A DNA stretch of 64,000 nt from positions 1 to 64,000 of the forward strand of contig JASJCB010000011.1 in NCBI GenBank assembly GCA_030066195.1. Reading direction: 5' to 3'. The DNA is from Acidobacteriota bacterium. Its GTDB lineage: Bacteria > Acidobacteriota > Holophagae > Acanthopleuribacterales > Acanthopleuribacteraceae. Every line of letters begins with the position of its first letter. The first letter of the stretch is position 1. This document shows positions 18,135 to 27,094 of this stretch, piece after piece. The translations under genes and the position numbers were made by a program. Below the pieces are notes generated by a model that did no database searches, was not told where the DNA came from, and was given only the letters and a program-made list of their open reading frames with translations.

Positions 18135-21100
18135 CCCGGGTAGAAGATTTCATGGCCGAATTAATCGAGGCCGGTATCCATGTCCGTTTGGAAAACGGCG
18201 ATCTCAGAGTCCGCGCCCCAAAGGGCGCCCTGACCGCCGAATTGAAAGACAGGTTACGCGCCGGCAAGGCCGATATCATCGCCTTGCTCAACAGCCTGAC
18301 CGCGGAGAAGGAACAGGCCGCCGCCCCCATTCTCCCCGTTCCCAGGATTCCGACACCGCCGCTTTCTTATGCCCAACAACGATTGTGGCTATTGGAACAA
18401 TTCGAGACCACGGGCGCCCAATACCACATGCCCATGGCCCTGCACTTTGAAGGCGTCCTTTCAGCGGATATTTTGGCGCGGAGCCTCTGTGCCATTCTCG
18501 ATCGTCATGAGGCCTTGCGCAGCCGGTTCCCCACGGAAAACGGGGTGCCTGTCCTGGAGATTTTCACGGCCGATGCACCCCCTTTCGAAATAGTTGATCT
18601 GACCGGCCGTGAATCGAACCGGGTTCGGTCGATCGCCAGGAATTTCGCGCTGCAACCCTTTGATCTGGCCAGGGGCCCCCTATACCGCTTCCAACTGCTG
18701 AAGCGTGCTGGGAATGACCATATACTCGTGGGCTGCTTCCACCATATCGTGATTGACGCGTGGTCCATGGAAATCTTTGCCCGTGAGTTGACGACCTATT
18801 ACCGGTTCTTCCTGAACCACGGCCCCCAACCGAACCCGCTGCCCATTCAATATCCCGATTTCGCTGCATGGCAACAACAGCCCGCACAGGTCAAGCAGGT
18901 AGAAACCCAAATGGACTGGTGGCGGAAGCAACTCGCGGGCGACTTACCGGTTCTCGATCTACCCACGGACCATGAACCCAAAAACCAGATCGCGGCAATG
19001 GGCGCACGCCATGCCCTTTTGTTGGATCAACGTCAGACTGAAACCTTGCAACAGTTCGCCAATCAACACAACGCCACCCCATTCATGGTGCTGCTGAGCG
19101 CTTGGTACACCTTGCTCTTCCGCTACAGCAACCAAAGCGACCTGCTGGTGGGTTCGCCCATCGCGGGCCGGAACCGGATGGAACTGGAATCCCTGATCGG
19201 CTTCTTTGTCAACATGCTGGTGCTGCGTTGCGATATGAGCGGCGCGCCCGGTTTCCGAACCCTCTTGCAACGGGTGCGGAACCTGACCGTGGACGCCTTT
19301 GCCCATCAGGAAGTTCCCTTCGAGAAACTGGTAGAAGAGTTACAGCCGGAAAGGGGCGTGAACCACACCCCGTTCTTCCGAACAGTTTTCGGTTTCCAAG
19401 ACGCTGTCGCTGAGAAAAGCCTGTTCCAGGGGCAACCGGGTCTTCCCTCCTGCCGGCCCTACTCCCTGGGCATGGAAAGCGCCAAATTTGAACTTTTGTT
19501 AACCGTGGTCAATCACCGCGACCGCATGGAACTGTTATTTCAATACAACGAATTGTTATTCGAAACCGAAACCATCGAACGCCTGGGCGATCACTTCGTC
19601 AATCTATTGAAGGCCGCTATTGACAAACCCGATGCCGCGGTCGCGCAACTGCCCATGATGGACGAACCGGCACGCCGAACCCTGCTGTCCCTGTGTCATG
19701 CCGACCGGCACGCCCCCAGGCAGACGAGTTTTGTACCGGCCCAATTCGTCGCGGCGGCGACACGATTCCCTGAACGCGAGGCCTTGCGTTTCCAGGGCGA
19801 GAGTATGAATTACGCCGCACTTCGACGCGCCGTTTCCAACTTCGCCCATTTGCTGACGGCCAGAGGGGTGACACCGGGGAAAAGGCTGGGGATTCACCTG
19901 GAACGAGGTTTCGACCTGGTCATTGCCATTCTGGCTACTATCGACAGAGGTGCCACCTATGTACCGATCGACCCGGCCGCCCCGCTGGACCGTAAGCGCA
20001 CCATTCTGGGCGATGCCGACGTTCATCTGGTGATCACCGACAGCCCCCTTCTTGCCGAAGAACGCGGGTCCATTGAAACCGAAATCCTGGTTACCGGCGG
20101 CAACATTCCCGATGCCGGCGCCTATAACCTGCCGGAAGTCCCCATTACCGGCCATAGCCCGGCCTATATCATCTATACTTCCGGCTCTACCGGCAAACCC
20201 AAGGGCAGCGTGGTCACCCATGGCAACCTGGCGCGTCTCTTCGACGCTACCCGCGACGTCTTTCATTTCGACGAAAACGATCGCTGGACGCTCTTCCACT
20301 CCTATGCTTTCGACTTCTCTGTCTGGGAGATCTGGGGCGCCTTGCTGCACGGCGGTTGCCTGGTCATTGTGCCGTCTGACATCAGCCGTAATGCCGAAGC
20401 CTTCTACCAATTACTGGTTACCGAACAGGTTACCGTCCTGAATCAGACACCGTCTGCATTCCGAGCACTGATCACAGCGGAAGCTCAGCTTGAGAAAGCC
20501 GACTGGCAAAGCGGGCGTTGGATCATTTTCGGAGGCGAAGCGCTTGAACCCGCCCACCTTGCCCCCTGGTACCAAACCCATGATGCCGACCGCCCGCAAT
20601 TGGTCAATATGTTCGGTATTACCGAAACTACCGTTCACGTGACCTGGCGCGCCATGTCTCCCGCCGACCTGACTTCCTCCGCGAGTATGATCGGAAAACC
20701 CATTGCCGACTTGGAACTATATGTCTTGGACCCGCAATTGAATCTGTGCCCGCCCAATATTAAAGGCGAACTCTGCGTGGGCGGAGCCGGTGTTACACGA
20801 GAGTATTTGGGACACCCCGCGCTTACCGCGCAACGTTTCGTACCCAATCCCTTCAGTCAAACTACCGGCGCTCGCCTCTACCGGTCCGGGGATCTCGGCC
20901 GCCTGCAACCCAACGGCGATTTTGCCTACCTCGGTCGTATGGACCGGCAGGTCAAGCTTCGCGGGTTCCGCATCGAAGTGGGTGAAATCGAAGCGGCTCT
21001 GATGCGTCGTCCCCATGTCAGTCAAGCCGTTGTCAGGCTTCGTTACGACAGCCGGGAAAACCCCCAATTATTAGCCTGGGTAGTCACCACCTTGGGTCAC

Positions 21101-24100
21101 GCGACCGACGAGTTACGCCATGATCTCAAAAAAGACCTGCCGGACTACATGATTCCCACCGCGATCATACCGGTGGACGCCCTGCCCCTTACCCTGAACG
21201 GCAAGTTGGACGAACGCGCCCTGCCCATGCCGGACGGCCAGGCTGCCGCGAACCGGGTTTATACCCCGCCGCGCAACCGCATCGAAGAAGACCTCATCGA
21301 GATCTGGGAAGCGGTCCTCAATTCCAAGGGTATCGGGGTTACCGACAACTTCTTTGAAATCGGCGGACATTCTTTGTTAGCGACTCAGGTGATGACACGC
21401 ATCCGGCAGCGGTTTGACAGGAAATTACCCTTGGAAACCATGTTTGCCTCGCCCACCATTGCCGAACTGGCCGCGTACCTGCAAGCGGAGATCGGCGCCG
21501 AAAAAGAAGACCAATTGATCACACCCGGTCTCAAAGAATGGTGGCAGGCTCGCTTGGAATCGCCGAACCTGCTGCTGCACACCGATCATCCACGCACCGG
21601 TGCAAACGAAAACGTGATTGCCGTACCTTTGACGCTAAACGAGACTGTTACCTCCGAAGCCCGCTTGACGGCATGGCTGACCTGGTTCCTGCATCATTAC
21701 ACGGGCCGCGATACCTTCCGAATTTGCTTCAGTCAGGTTCGGTCAAACCGCCGGGAACACCTGTTCCCGGAAGTTACCATGACGCAAGCGCTGTCCTTTG
21801 AAGACCTGACCGAATCGGCAGGCAAGGCGTTGCGCGACGCACGCCGACACGGTTTAACACCGGGCAAGCTACTGGAAGAGTTCGGTGTGGAAGACGCGGT
21901 GCCCCAACATCCCTTCGCCACGGTTCGATTGGTCCTGACCGACCGGGCTACCGATAACGCCCTGACGCCCCTATGCGGCGATACCCCGTTCGATCTGGCG
22001 CTGGTTGTGCCCCATGGGAAACCGGAAGCGGCAGTTTTGTGCGGCGCCTCATCCCTGTTTCAAGAGACAACCGTCAAGACCATGGCCCGTCACCTTTCCT
22101 GGCTTGGGGACAAGGCAGGGGCGGAAGCCGACGCGCCTTTGGCGGGAATTGCGTTGCGTACCGAGGGAGACCGGCTGAGGTGGGCATCTTGGAACCGAAC
22201 CGAACGGGACTACCCCGTCGAAACCTGCTTCCATCATCTCTTTGCCGAACAGGCCCTGGCCCGGCCCGGCGCAACGGCTCTCATCGTGGATGACGGGGCG
22301 GGAACGGTTACCGAAATTTCCTACGGACAATTGTATCGAGACGCCTGCCGTGTCGCCGAGGAGTTGGTGGAATGGGGCGTTCAGCCCGGTGATCCGGTGG
22401 GCCTGTTCGTGTCGCGTTCCGGCGAGATGGTGTCCGGCCTTCTGGGCATTCTCTTGGCGGGCGCCGCCTACCTTCCGTTGGACCCCACCTACCCCGTGGG
22501 CCGGCTTGAGTGGATGATTGACAATGCCGGCATCAACGTGGTGCTGACCCGTGAAGAAGACGAGGGCGCCCTGCCCGTTTCCAACCCCTGGCTGGGCGTC
22601 ATCCTTTTGGAGGGCGGCAACGGCGACGAAGGGCCCGATTCACCGCCGGAAGTTTCCTGTTCGCCGGATCACCCGGCTTATCTCATCTTCACCTCCGGCT
22701 CGACCGGCAAACCCAAGGCCATTCAGGTCGGCCATCGGGGACTATGTAACCTGGTTTATGCCCAAGGCAATCATTTCCGCATGCGGGAAAACAGCAGGGT
22801 CCTGCAATTTGCCTCGTTCAGCTTTGATGCTTCGGTTTCTGAAATAGCCGTAACCCTGGGCGCCGGCGCCACGTTGGTGCTTGCCCACAAAAACAAACTG
22901 TTACCGGGGCACGGCTTGGAAGATTTGCTGCAACAGCACGCGATCAGCCATGTCACCCTCCCCCCGTCGGTGCTGGCCTACCTGGAAGACAGGGAATATC
23001 CGGATCTGACGACCCTGGTCGTGGCCGGGGAAGCCTGCTCCGGCGACCTTGCCGCAAAATGGGCCGGCAGGGTTCATTTCCTCAACGCCTACGGCCCTTC
23101 CGAAAACACGGTATGCGCAACGATGGCAGTCGTGCCGCAATCCGGTTGGCGCGGCTCTATCGGCAAACCCATGGAGAATTGCCGGGTTACCATTGCCAAT
23201 CAACGCCTGCAGGACAGCCCCATGGGCGTACCGGGTGAATTGTGTATTGCCGGCGTGGGTCTGGCGCACGGTTATCTCGGCCGGCCCGCCTTGACCGCGC
23301 AAGCCTTCGTTCCCGACCCGAACGCCGCAACGCCGGGGGTGCGCCTGTACAAAACGGGGGACCTTGCGCGCTACCTCGACGACGGTCAACTAGCGTTCCT
23401 GGGCCGCATCGATCACCAGGTCAAACTGCGCGGTTTCCGCATTGAAACGGGCGAAATTGAAAGCGTCCTGCTGGAAATCCACGATGTCCACCAGGCGGTT
23501 GTCGTGCTGCACGGCGGCGATAAATCCTACCTGGTCGCCTATACCGGCGGAGCCAATCCCGACTTGGAGCCCGCTATCAGGGAGCATCTGGCCAATGTGT
23601 TGCCCGACTATATGATGCCCTCCCGTTTTGTCTTCATGGGCCAACTGCCGCTGACGCCGGCCGGCAAGGTGGACCTACGCGCCTTGCCCGAACCGGAAAC
23701 CGCTGCCGAGAAGCGCGAGCCGGAAACCGAAACGCAACGACAACTGGCCCGAATCTGGGCCGATGTTCTGGAGATCAACGAGCCGGGCATCGACGATAAC
23801 TTCTTCGAACTGGGCGGACACTCGCTATCGGCCACTCAAGTCTTCACCCAGGTGAACAAGTATTTCGACCTGGATCTGAACGTGGCAGCTGTCTTTGACC
23901 ATCCCACGATTGCCGCATTGGCCGCGATGATCGACGACCGTCAACCCGCGACGCAAGATCAGGCCGCGCCGATTGTTCGCGTCGACCGGAACCAGGATCT
24001 CCCCCTGTCTTACGCCCAACAGCGTTTGTGGTTCTTGGACCGCTTCGAAACCTCGGGCGAAAACCATTCCGGGTCGGTATACCACAATATCGCGCCCGTT

Positions 24101-25432
24101 ATTCAGTTAACCGGCCCCTTGGACCTGCCCGTGTTGGAACAAGCCGTTGAAGCGCTGCTTGCCCGTCATGAATCGCTACGCACCCTGTTCCCCGAGAAAA
24201 ACGGCAAGCCCGTTCAGGCGATTCAGCCCGTCACGCCGATCTATATTCCCGTGGTTGACCTGGCCGGACTTGCTTCGGAAGACCGGGAAGCCGTGAGACA
24301 GAAGTCGATCAGTCGCGAGGCCCGTCACCGTTTTGACCTGGCGCGGGGTCCCTTGCTGCGGCTTCGCCTGCTGCGTTACGGTTCTCGGGAACATATCCTG
24401 CTCATCACCATCCACCATATCATTTGTGACGGTTGGTCCTTCAGCATTATGATTCGCGAGATCACGCACCTGTACGAAACCCTTTTGCTCGAGAGTCCGC
24501 TTCAACCCGTCGAATCTACCGTCCAATATGCCGACTTTGCTTATTGGCAGCGACAGATGCTGCAAAACCAGACCTACCTGACCGACTACTGGCGCGAGCA
24601 TCTGGCGGGCATTCCCGAAACGCCCCTGCTGCCTACCGATTCCTCTCGCCCCGAGGTCATGCGTTTCCGAAGCGAACGCGAATGGTTTACCTTCGATACG
24701 GAATTGATCGCGAGTCTTCAACAAGTAGCTCGCCAATCCGGCGTCAGCCAGTTCATGGTGTTTCATGCCTTGTTTTCCATCTTGCTCTCCCGTTTCTGCA
24801 AGAGCAACGACATTATCATGGGCACCAACATTGCCAACCGCAACTACAAAGAAATCGAATCGGTGATCGGCTTCTTTGTCAATACCTCGGTGCTGCGTTG
24901 CGACCTTTCCGGCGATCCGTCCTTCCTGGATCTGCTGGAGCGCGTGCGCCGGGTGAACCTGGACCTGTACGCCTACCAGGACATGCCCTTCGACCAGTTG
25001 GTGGAATTACTGCAACCGGAGCGCAGCCTCAGCTATACTCCGCTCTTCCAGGTCATGTTCGTCTTCCAGAATTTCCCCATGGAAGATCTGAACCTGCACG
25101 GCCTGCAACTGAAGGTCCTGGAAGAAGAACGCATGCCTACCGGTTATGACATCGGCCTGTCTCTGGTGCCCAAGAATGACGTGGTGGAAGCGGTGCTTGA
25201 ATACAACACCGACCTGTTCCATACCGCCACGATTACCGGGTTGGTGAAACGTTTCCTGAACCTGGCCGAAATCTGCGCCTCCACGCCGGAGCGTTTGCTC
25301 TCGGAGATCAGCCTGGTGGATGAAGAAGAAACCGGCGGTTTCTCCTCGGAAACCATAGCCGATGTCGCGCTCAGTCAAAATGATTTCGAAAACCTTTTGC
25401 TTGCCATCGATAAAGTGGAATTACCTGGATGA
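18131..25432 (+). CDS. NRPS 2: docking-C-A(Thr)-T-halfC-A-T-C
   Basis: 2,433 residues. Residues 1-57 resemble a TubC-type N-terminal docking domain, a partner for the acidic tail of NRPS 1. C4 is intact (H204-H205, Asp209). A4 gives DFWNIGMVHK (Thr), followed by T4 (Ser1081). Residues about 1128-1356 match only the C-terminal lobe of a condensation domain: they begin at the usual EWWQ..L segment and continue through FEDL and KLLEEF, and the N-terminal lobe with HHxxxDG is missing. A5 gives DASTVAAVCK, an aromatic-type code (Tyr/Phe). T5 carries Ser1898. A complete C6 (H2095-H2096, CDG) ends the protein, followed by an approximately 35-residue tail. The start ATG overlaps the stop of NRPS 1, so the two are translationally coupled. 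The hydroxylase gene follows after 17 nt. Confidence 0.95.
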   Translation: MTRVEDFMAELIEAGIHVRLENGDLRVRAPKGALTAELKDRLRAGKADIIALLNSLTAEKEQAAAPILPVPRIPTPPLSYAQQRLWLLEQFETTGAQYHMPMALHFEGVLSADILARSLCAILDRHEALRSRFPTENGVPVLEIFTADAPPFEIVDLTGRESNRVRSIARNFALQPFDLARGPLYRFQLLKRAGNDHILVGCFHHIVIDAWSMEIFARELTTYYRFFLNHGPQPNPLPIQYPDFAAWQQQPAQVKQVETQMDWWRKQLAGDLPVLDLPTDHEPKNQIAAMGARHALLLDQRQTETLQQFANQHNATPFMVLLSAWYTLLFRYSNQSDLLVGSPIAGRNRMELESLIGFFVNMLVLRCDMSGAPGFRTLLQRVRNLTVDAFAHQEVPFEKLVEELQPERGVNHTPFFRTVFGFQDAVAEKSLFQGQPGLPSCRPYSLGMESAKFELLLTVVNHRDRMELLFQYNELLFETETIERLGDHFVNLLKAAIDKPDAAVAQLPMMDEPARRTLLSLCHADRHAPRQTSFVPAQFVAAATRFPEREALRFQGESMNYAALRRAVSNFAHLLTARGVTPGKRLGIHLERGFDLVIAILATIDRGATYVPIDPAAPLDRKRTILGDADVHLVITDSPLLAEERGSIETEILVTGGNIPDAGAYNLPEVPITGHSPAYIIYTSGSTGKPKGSVVTHGNLARLFDATRDVFHFDENDRWTLFHSYAFDFSVWEIWGALLHGGCLVIVPSDISRNAEAFYQLLVTEQVTVLNQTPSAFRALITAEAQLEKADWQSGRWIIFGGEALEPAHLAPWYQTHDADRPQLVNMFGITETTVHVTWRAMSPADLTSSASMIGKPIADLELYVLDPQLNLCPPNIKGELCVGGAGVTREYLGHPALTAQRFVPNPFSQTTGARLYRSGDLGRLQPNGDFAYLGRMDRQVKLRGFRIEVGEIEAALMRRPHVSQAVVRLRYDSRENPQLLAWVVTTLGHATDELRHDLKKDLPDYMIPTAIIPVDALPLTLNGKLDERALPMPDGQAAANRVYTPPRNRIEEDLIEIWEAVLNSKGIGVTDNFFEIGGHSLLATQVMTRIRQRFDRKLPLETMFASPTIAELAAYLQAEIGAEKEDQLITPGLKEWWQARLESPNLLLHTDHPRTGANENVIAVPLTLNETVTSEARLTAWLTWFLHHYTGRDTFRICFSQVRSNRREHLFPEVTMTQALSFEDLTESAGKALRDARRHGLTPGKLLEEFGVEDAVPQHPFATVRLVLTDRATDNALTPLCGDTPFDLALVVPHGKPEAAVLCGASSLFQETTVKTMARHLSWLGDKAGAEADAPLAGIALRTEGDRLRWASWNRTERDYPVETCFHHLFAEQALARPGATALIVDDGAGTVTEISYGQLYRDACRVAEELVEWGVQPGDPVGLFVSRSGEMVSGLLGILLAGAAYLPLDPTYPVGRLEWMIDNAGINVVLTREEDEGALPVSNPWLGVILLEGGNGDEGPDSPPEVSCSPDHPAYLIFTSGSTGKPKAIQVGHRGLCNLVYAQGNHFRMRENSRVLQFASFSFDASVSEIAVTLGAGATLVLAHKNKLLPGHGLEDLLQQHAISHVTLPPSVLAYLEDREYPDLTTLVVAGEACSGDLAAKWAGRVHFLNAYGPSENTVCATMAVVPQSGWRGSIGKPMENCRVTIANQRLQDSPMGVPGELCIAGVGLAHGYLGRPALTAQAFVPDPNAATPGVRLYKTGDLARYLDDGQLAFLGRIDHQVKLRGFRIETGEIESVLLEIHDVHQAVVVLHGGDKSYLVAYTGGANPDLEPAIREHLANVLPDYMMPSRFVFMGQLPLTPAGKVDLRALPEPETAAEKREPETETQRQLARIWADVLEINEPGIDDNFFELGGHSLSATQVFTQVNKYFDLDLNVAAVFDHPTIAALAAMIDDRQPATQDQAAPIVRVDRNQDLPLSYAQQRLWFLDRFETSGENHSGSVYHNIAPVIQLTGPLDLPVLEQAVEALLARHESLRTLFPEKNGKPVQAIQPVTPIYIPVVDLAGLASEDREAVRQKSISREARHRFDLARGPLLRLRLLRYGSREHILLITIHHIICDGWSFSIMIREITHLYETLLLESPLQPVESTVQYADFAYWQRQMLQNQTYLTDYWREHLAGIPETPLLPTDSSRPEVMRFRSEREWFTFDTELIASLQQVARQSGVSQFMVFHALFSILLSRFCKSNDIIMGTNIANRNYKEIESVIGFFVNTSVLRCDLSGDPSFLDLLERVRRVNLDLYAYQDMPFDQLVELLQPERSLSYTPLFQVMFVFQNFPMEDLNLHGLQLKVLEEERMPTGYDIGLSLVPKNDVVEAVLEYNTDLFHTATITGLVKRFLNLAEICASTPERLLSEISLVDEEETGGFSSETIADVALSQNDFENLLLAIDKVELPG

Positions 25433-25449
25433 ATCAGTAGGAGAAAACC

Positions 25450-27036
25450 ATGTCCTCGACCCCTGTTTATCTTGCACCGAATGTTCTGGCCGAGCCCCTT
25501 ATCAATCAGTGGTATGCCTGGGCATGTACTTATGCGCCCGGGTCCGCGGCCATGTATGTGGCCAATTCCCATCTCAAGATTATGCGAGGTTTTGCGGCCG
25601 CGCCCATGGTGCATGTCAACGCCTTGAAAAACCCGGCCATGATGGGCGGGCCCTTCATCAATTATCCGGCCTCGCGCGTGGACGAGATCAAGGCTTTGAT
25701 CGACCGGACCATCGCGACCAACGCGCCCCTGACGACATTCGCCGAAGCGGTCGCCGAGTTGGACAAACTGCTGGCAAGCGAGGCCGGCGGTTATTCGCTG
25801 GAGCCGCTCTACGCAAGGATTCCCGAGGCGCTTAAGGGTTATGTGGAACTGGTGTACGACCGCAACGGCCAACCCTCGGCCCGTTTTATGGAAGGTCTGC
25901 TCTACCACAGTCCTTATTATATAGAGAGCAACCAGGGTGTCGCCCTTTCCACTATCGACAAAGAACCCCGTTCCTATGTCTTGAGCACGCCGCGCCTGCT
26001 GGATGACCGGGAACATCTCTACCTGCCCGTTCCTTTCGCATCCGAAAAGTGGGATGTCCTCTTCCGCACCGGCGCCGTGCCCCGACCCCTGGGCGAACTG
26101 ATCGACATCCTGGAGATTGCACCCGGGGACCAGGACCGCTTCAGCCGCTTTTTCATCGAAACGCCGCCGCAACCACGGCAACCCTTCCAAGCAGACGGCG
26201 TCCGCATCCGCTATTTCGGTCACGCCTGCGTGCTCATCGAAACTCGTGATTGCAGTATCTTGATCGACCCGGTGTTGACCCGCGAGAAATCGGACATACC
26301 CCGCTTTGGTTACCAGGATCTTCCCGATCGAATCGATTACCTGATGATTACCCACACCCACGGCGATCACTGCATGTTCGAAACCCTGCTGGCCTTGCGC
26401 CATAAGGTCGGCGAAGTTCTGGTGCCCCGCAATACGCCCGGCGCCCTGGAAGATCCCTCGCTTGGTCTCCTCTTCCACAACCTGGGTTTCCAGGTTCGCA
26501 CCATGGAAGAAATGGCTCGGGTCGATCTGCCGGGCGGTTCCATTTCCGCGCTGCCCTTCCTGGGTGAACACGGCGATTTGAACATTCAATCCAAGAGCGC
26601 CTTCCTGGTGAACCTGCTGGGCAAACGCATCTTACTGGCCGCCGACTCCAACAACCTGGAACCCAAACTCTATGACCACCTTTATCATTTGACGGGCGAT
26701 GTAGACGTGTTGTTCATCGGCATGGAATGCGAGGGCGCCCCGCTCAGTTGGCCGTACGGACCCTTCCTCACCAAACCGTTGCCCAGAAAAATGGACCAGT
26801 CCCGTCGAATCGACGGTTCCGACTTTGAAAAGGGCATCAAACTGGTGGAACAAATGCACTGCAAGCGCGTCTTTGTCTACGCCATGGGTCACGAACCCTG
26901 GTTGAGCCATCTGACATCCGTGAACTACGATGAAAACAGCAAACCCCACAGAGAATCTGAGAAGTTGCTCCAAGCCTGCATCGACAAGGGCATTCCGGCC
27001 GAACGCCTCTACGGCATGGCGGAACTGATCCTATGA
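25450..27036 (+). CDS. CmlA-type diiron beta-hydroxylase acting on NRPS-bound residue
   Basis: 528 residues, close to CmlA of chloramphenicol biosynthesis. An N-terminal domain of about 230 residues precedes a metallo-beta-lactamase fold with H302-x-H304-x-D306-H307, Glu373 (in GEHGDL), Asp399 (AADSNN) and His481 (MGHEPW). Glu replaces the His found at the third ligand position of hydrolytic members. This replacement is the hallmark of the oxygen-activating diiron enzymes CmlA and its relatives in glycopeptide, ramoplanin and FR900359 pathways, which hydroxylate the beta-carbon of an aminoacyl thioester on a carrier protein. The gene has a good Shine-Dalgarno (TAGGAG) 17 nt after NRPS 2 and is followed by NRPS 3 after 58 nt. 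The target is probably an aromatic residue (module 5 or 7) or the module 6 residue. An electron donor is not encoded here. Confidence 0.85.
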   Translation: MSSTPVYLAPNVLAEPLINQWYAWACTYAPGSAAMYVANSHLKIMRGFAAAPMVHVNALKNPAMMGGPFINYPASRVDEIKALIDRTIATNAPLTTFAEAVAELDKLLASEAGGYSLEPLYARIPEALKGYVELVYDRNGQPSARFMEGLLYHSPYYIESNQGVALSTIDKEPRSYVLSTPRLLDDREHLYLPVPFASEKWDVLFRTGAVPRPLGELIDILEIAPGDQDRFSRFFIETPPQPRQPFQADGVRIRYFGHACVLIETRDCSILIDPVLTREKSDIPRFGYQDLPDRIDYLMITHTHGDHCMFETLLALRHKVGEVLVPRNTPGALEDPSLGLLFHNLGFQVRTMEEMARVDLPGGSISALPFLGEHGDLNIQSKSAFLVNLLGKRILLAADSNNLEPKLYDHLYHLTGDVDVLFIGMECEGAPLSWPYGPFLTKPLPRKMDQSRRIDGSDFEKGIKLVEQMHCKRVFVYAMGHEPWLSHLTSVNYDENSKPHRESEKLLQACIDKGIPAERLYGMAELIL

Positions 27037-27094
27037 CCGACGGGCGAATCGATACATCGATGATTGAATAAACCAGGTATGAGGTTGAAGAAGC

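Noticed and set aside
25450..27036. Reading this gene as a hydrolytic metallo-beta-lactamase or resistance gene
   Set aside because: Glu373 at the third ligand position and the approximately 230-residue N-terminal domain fit the CmlA-type oxygenases.
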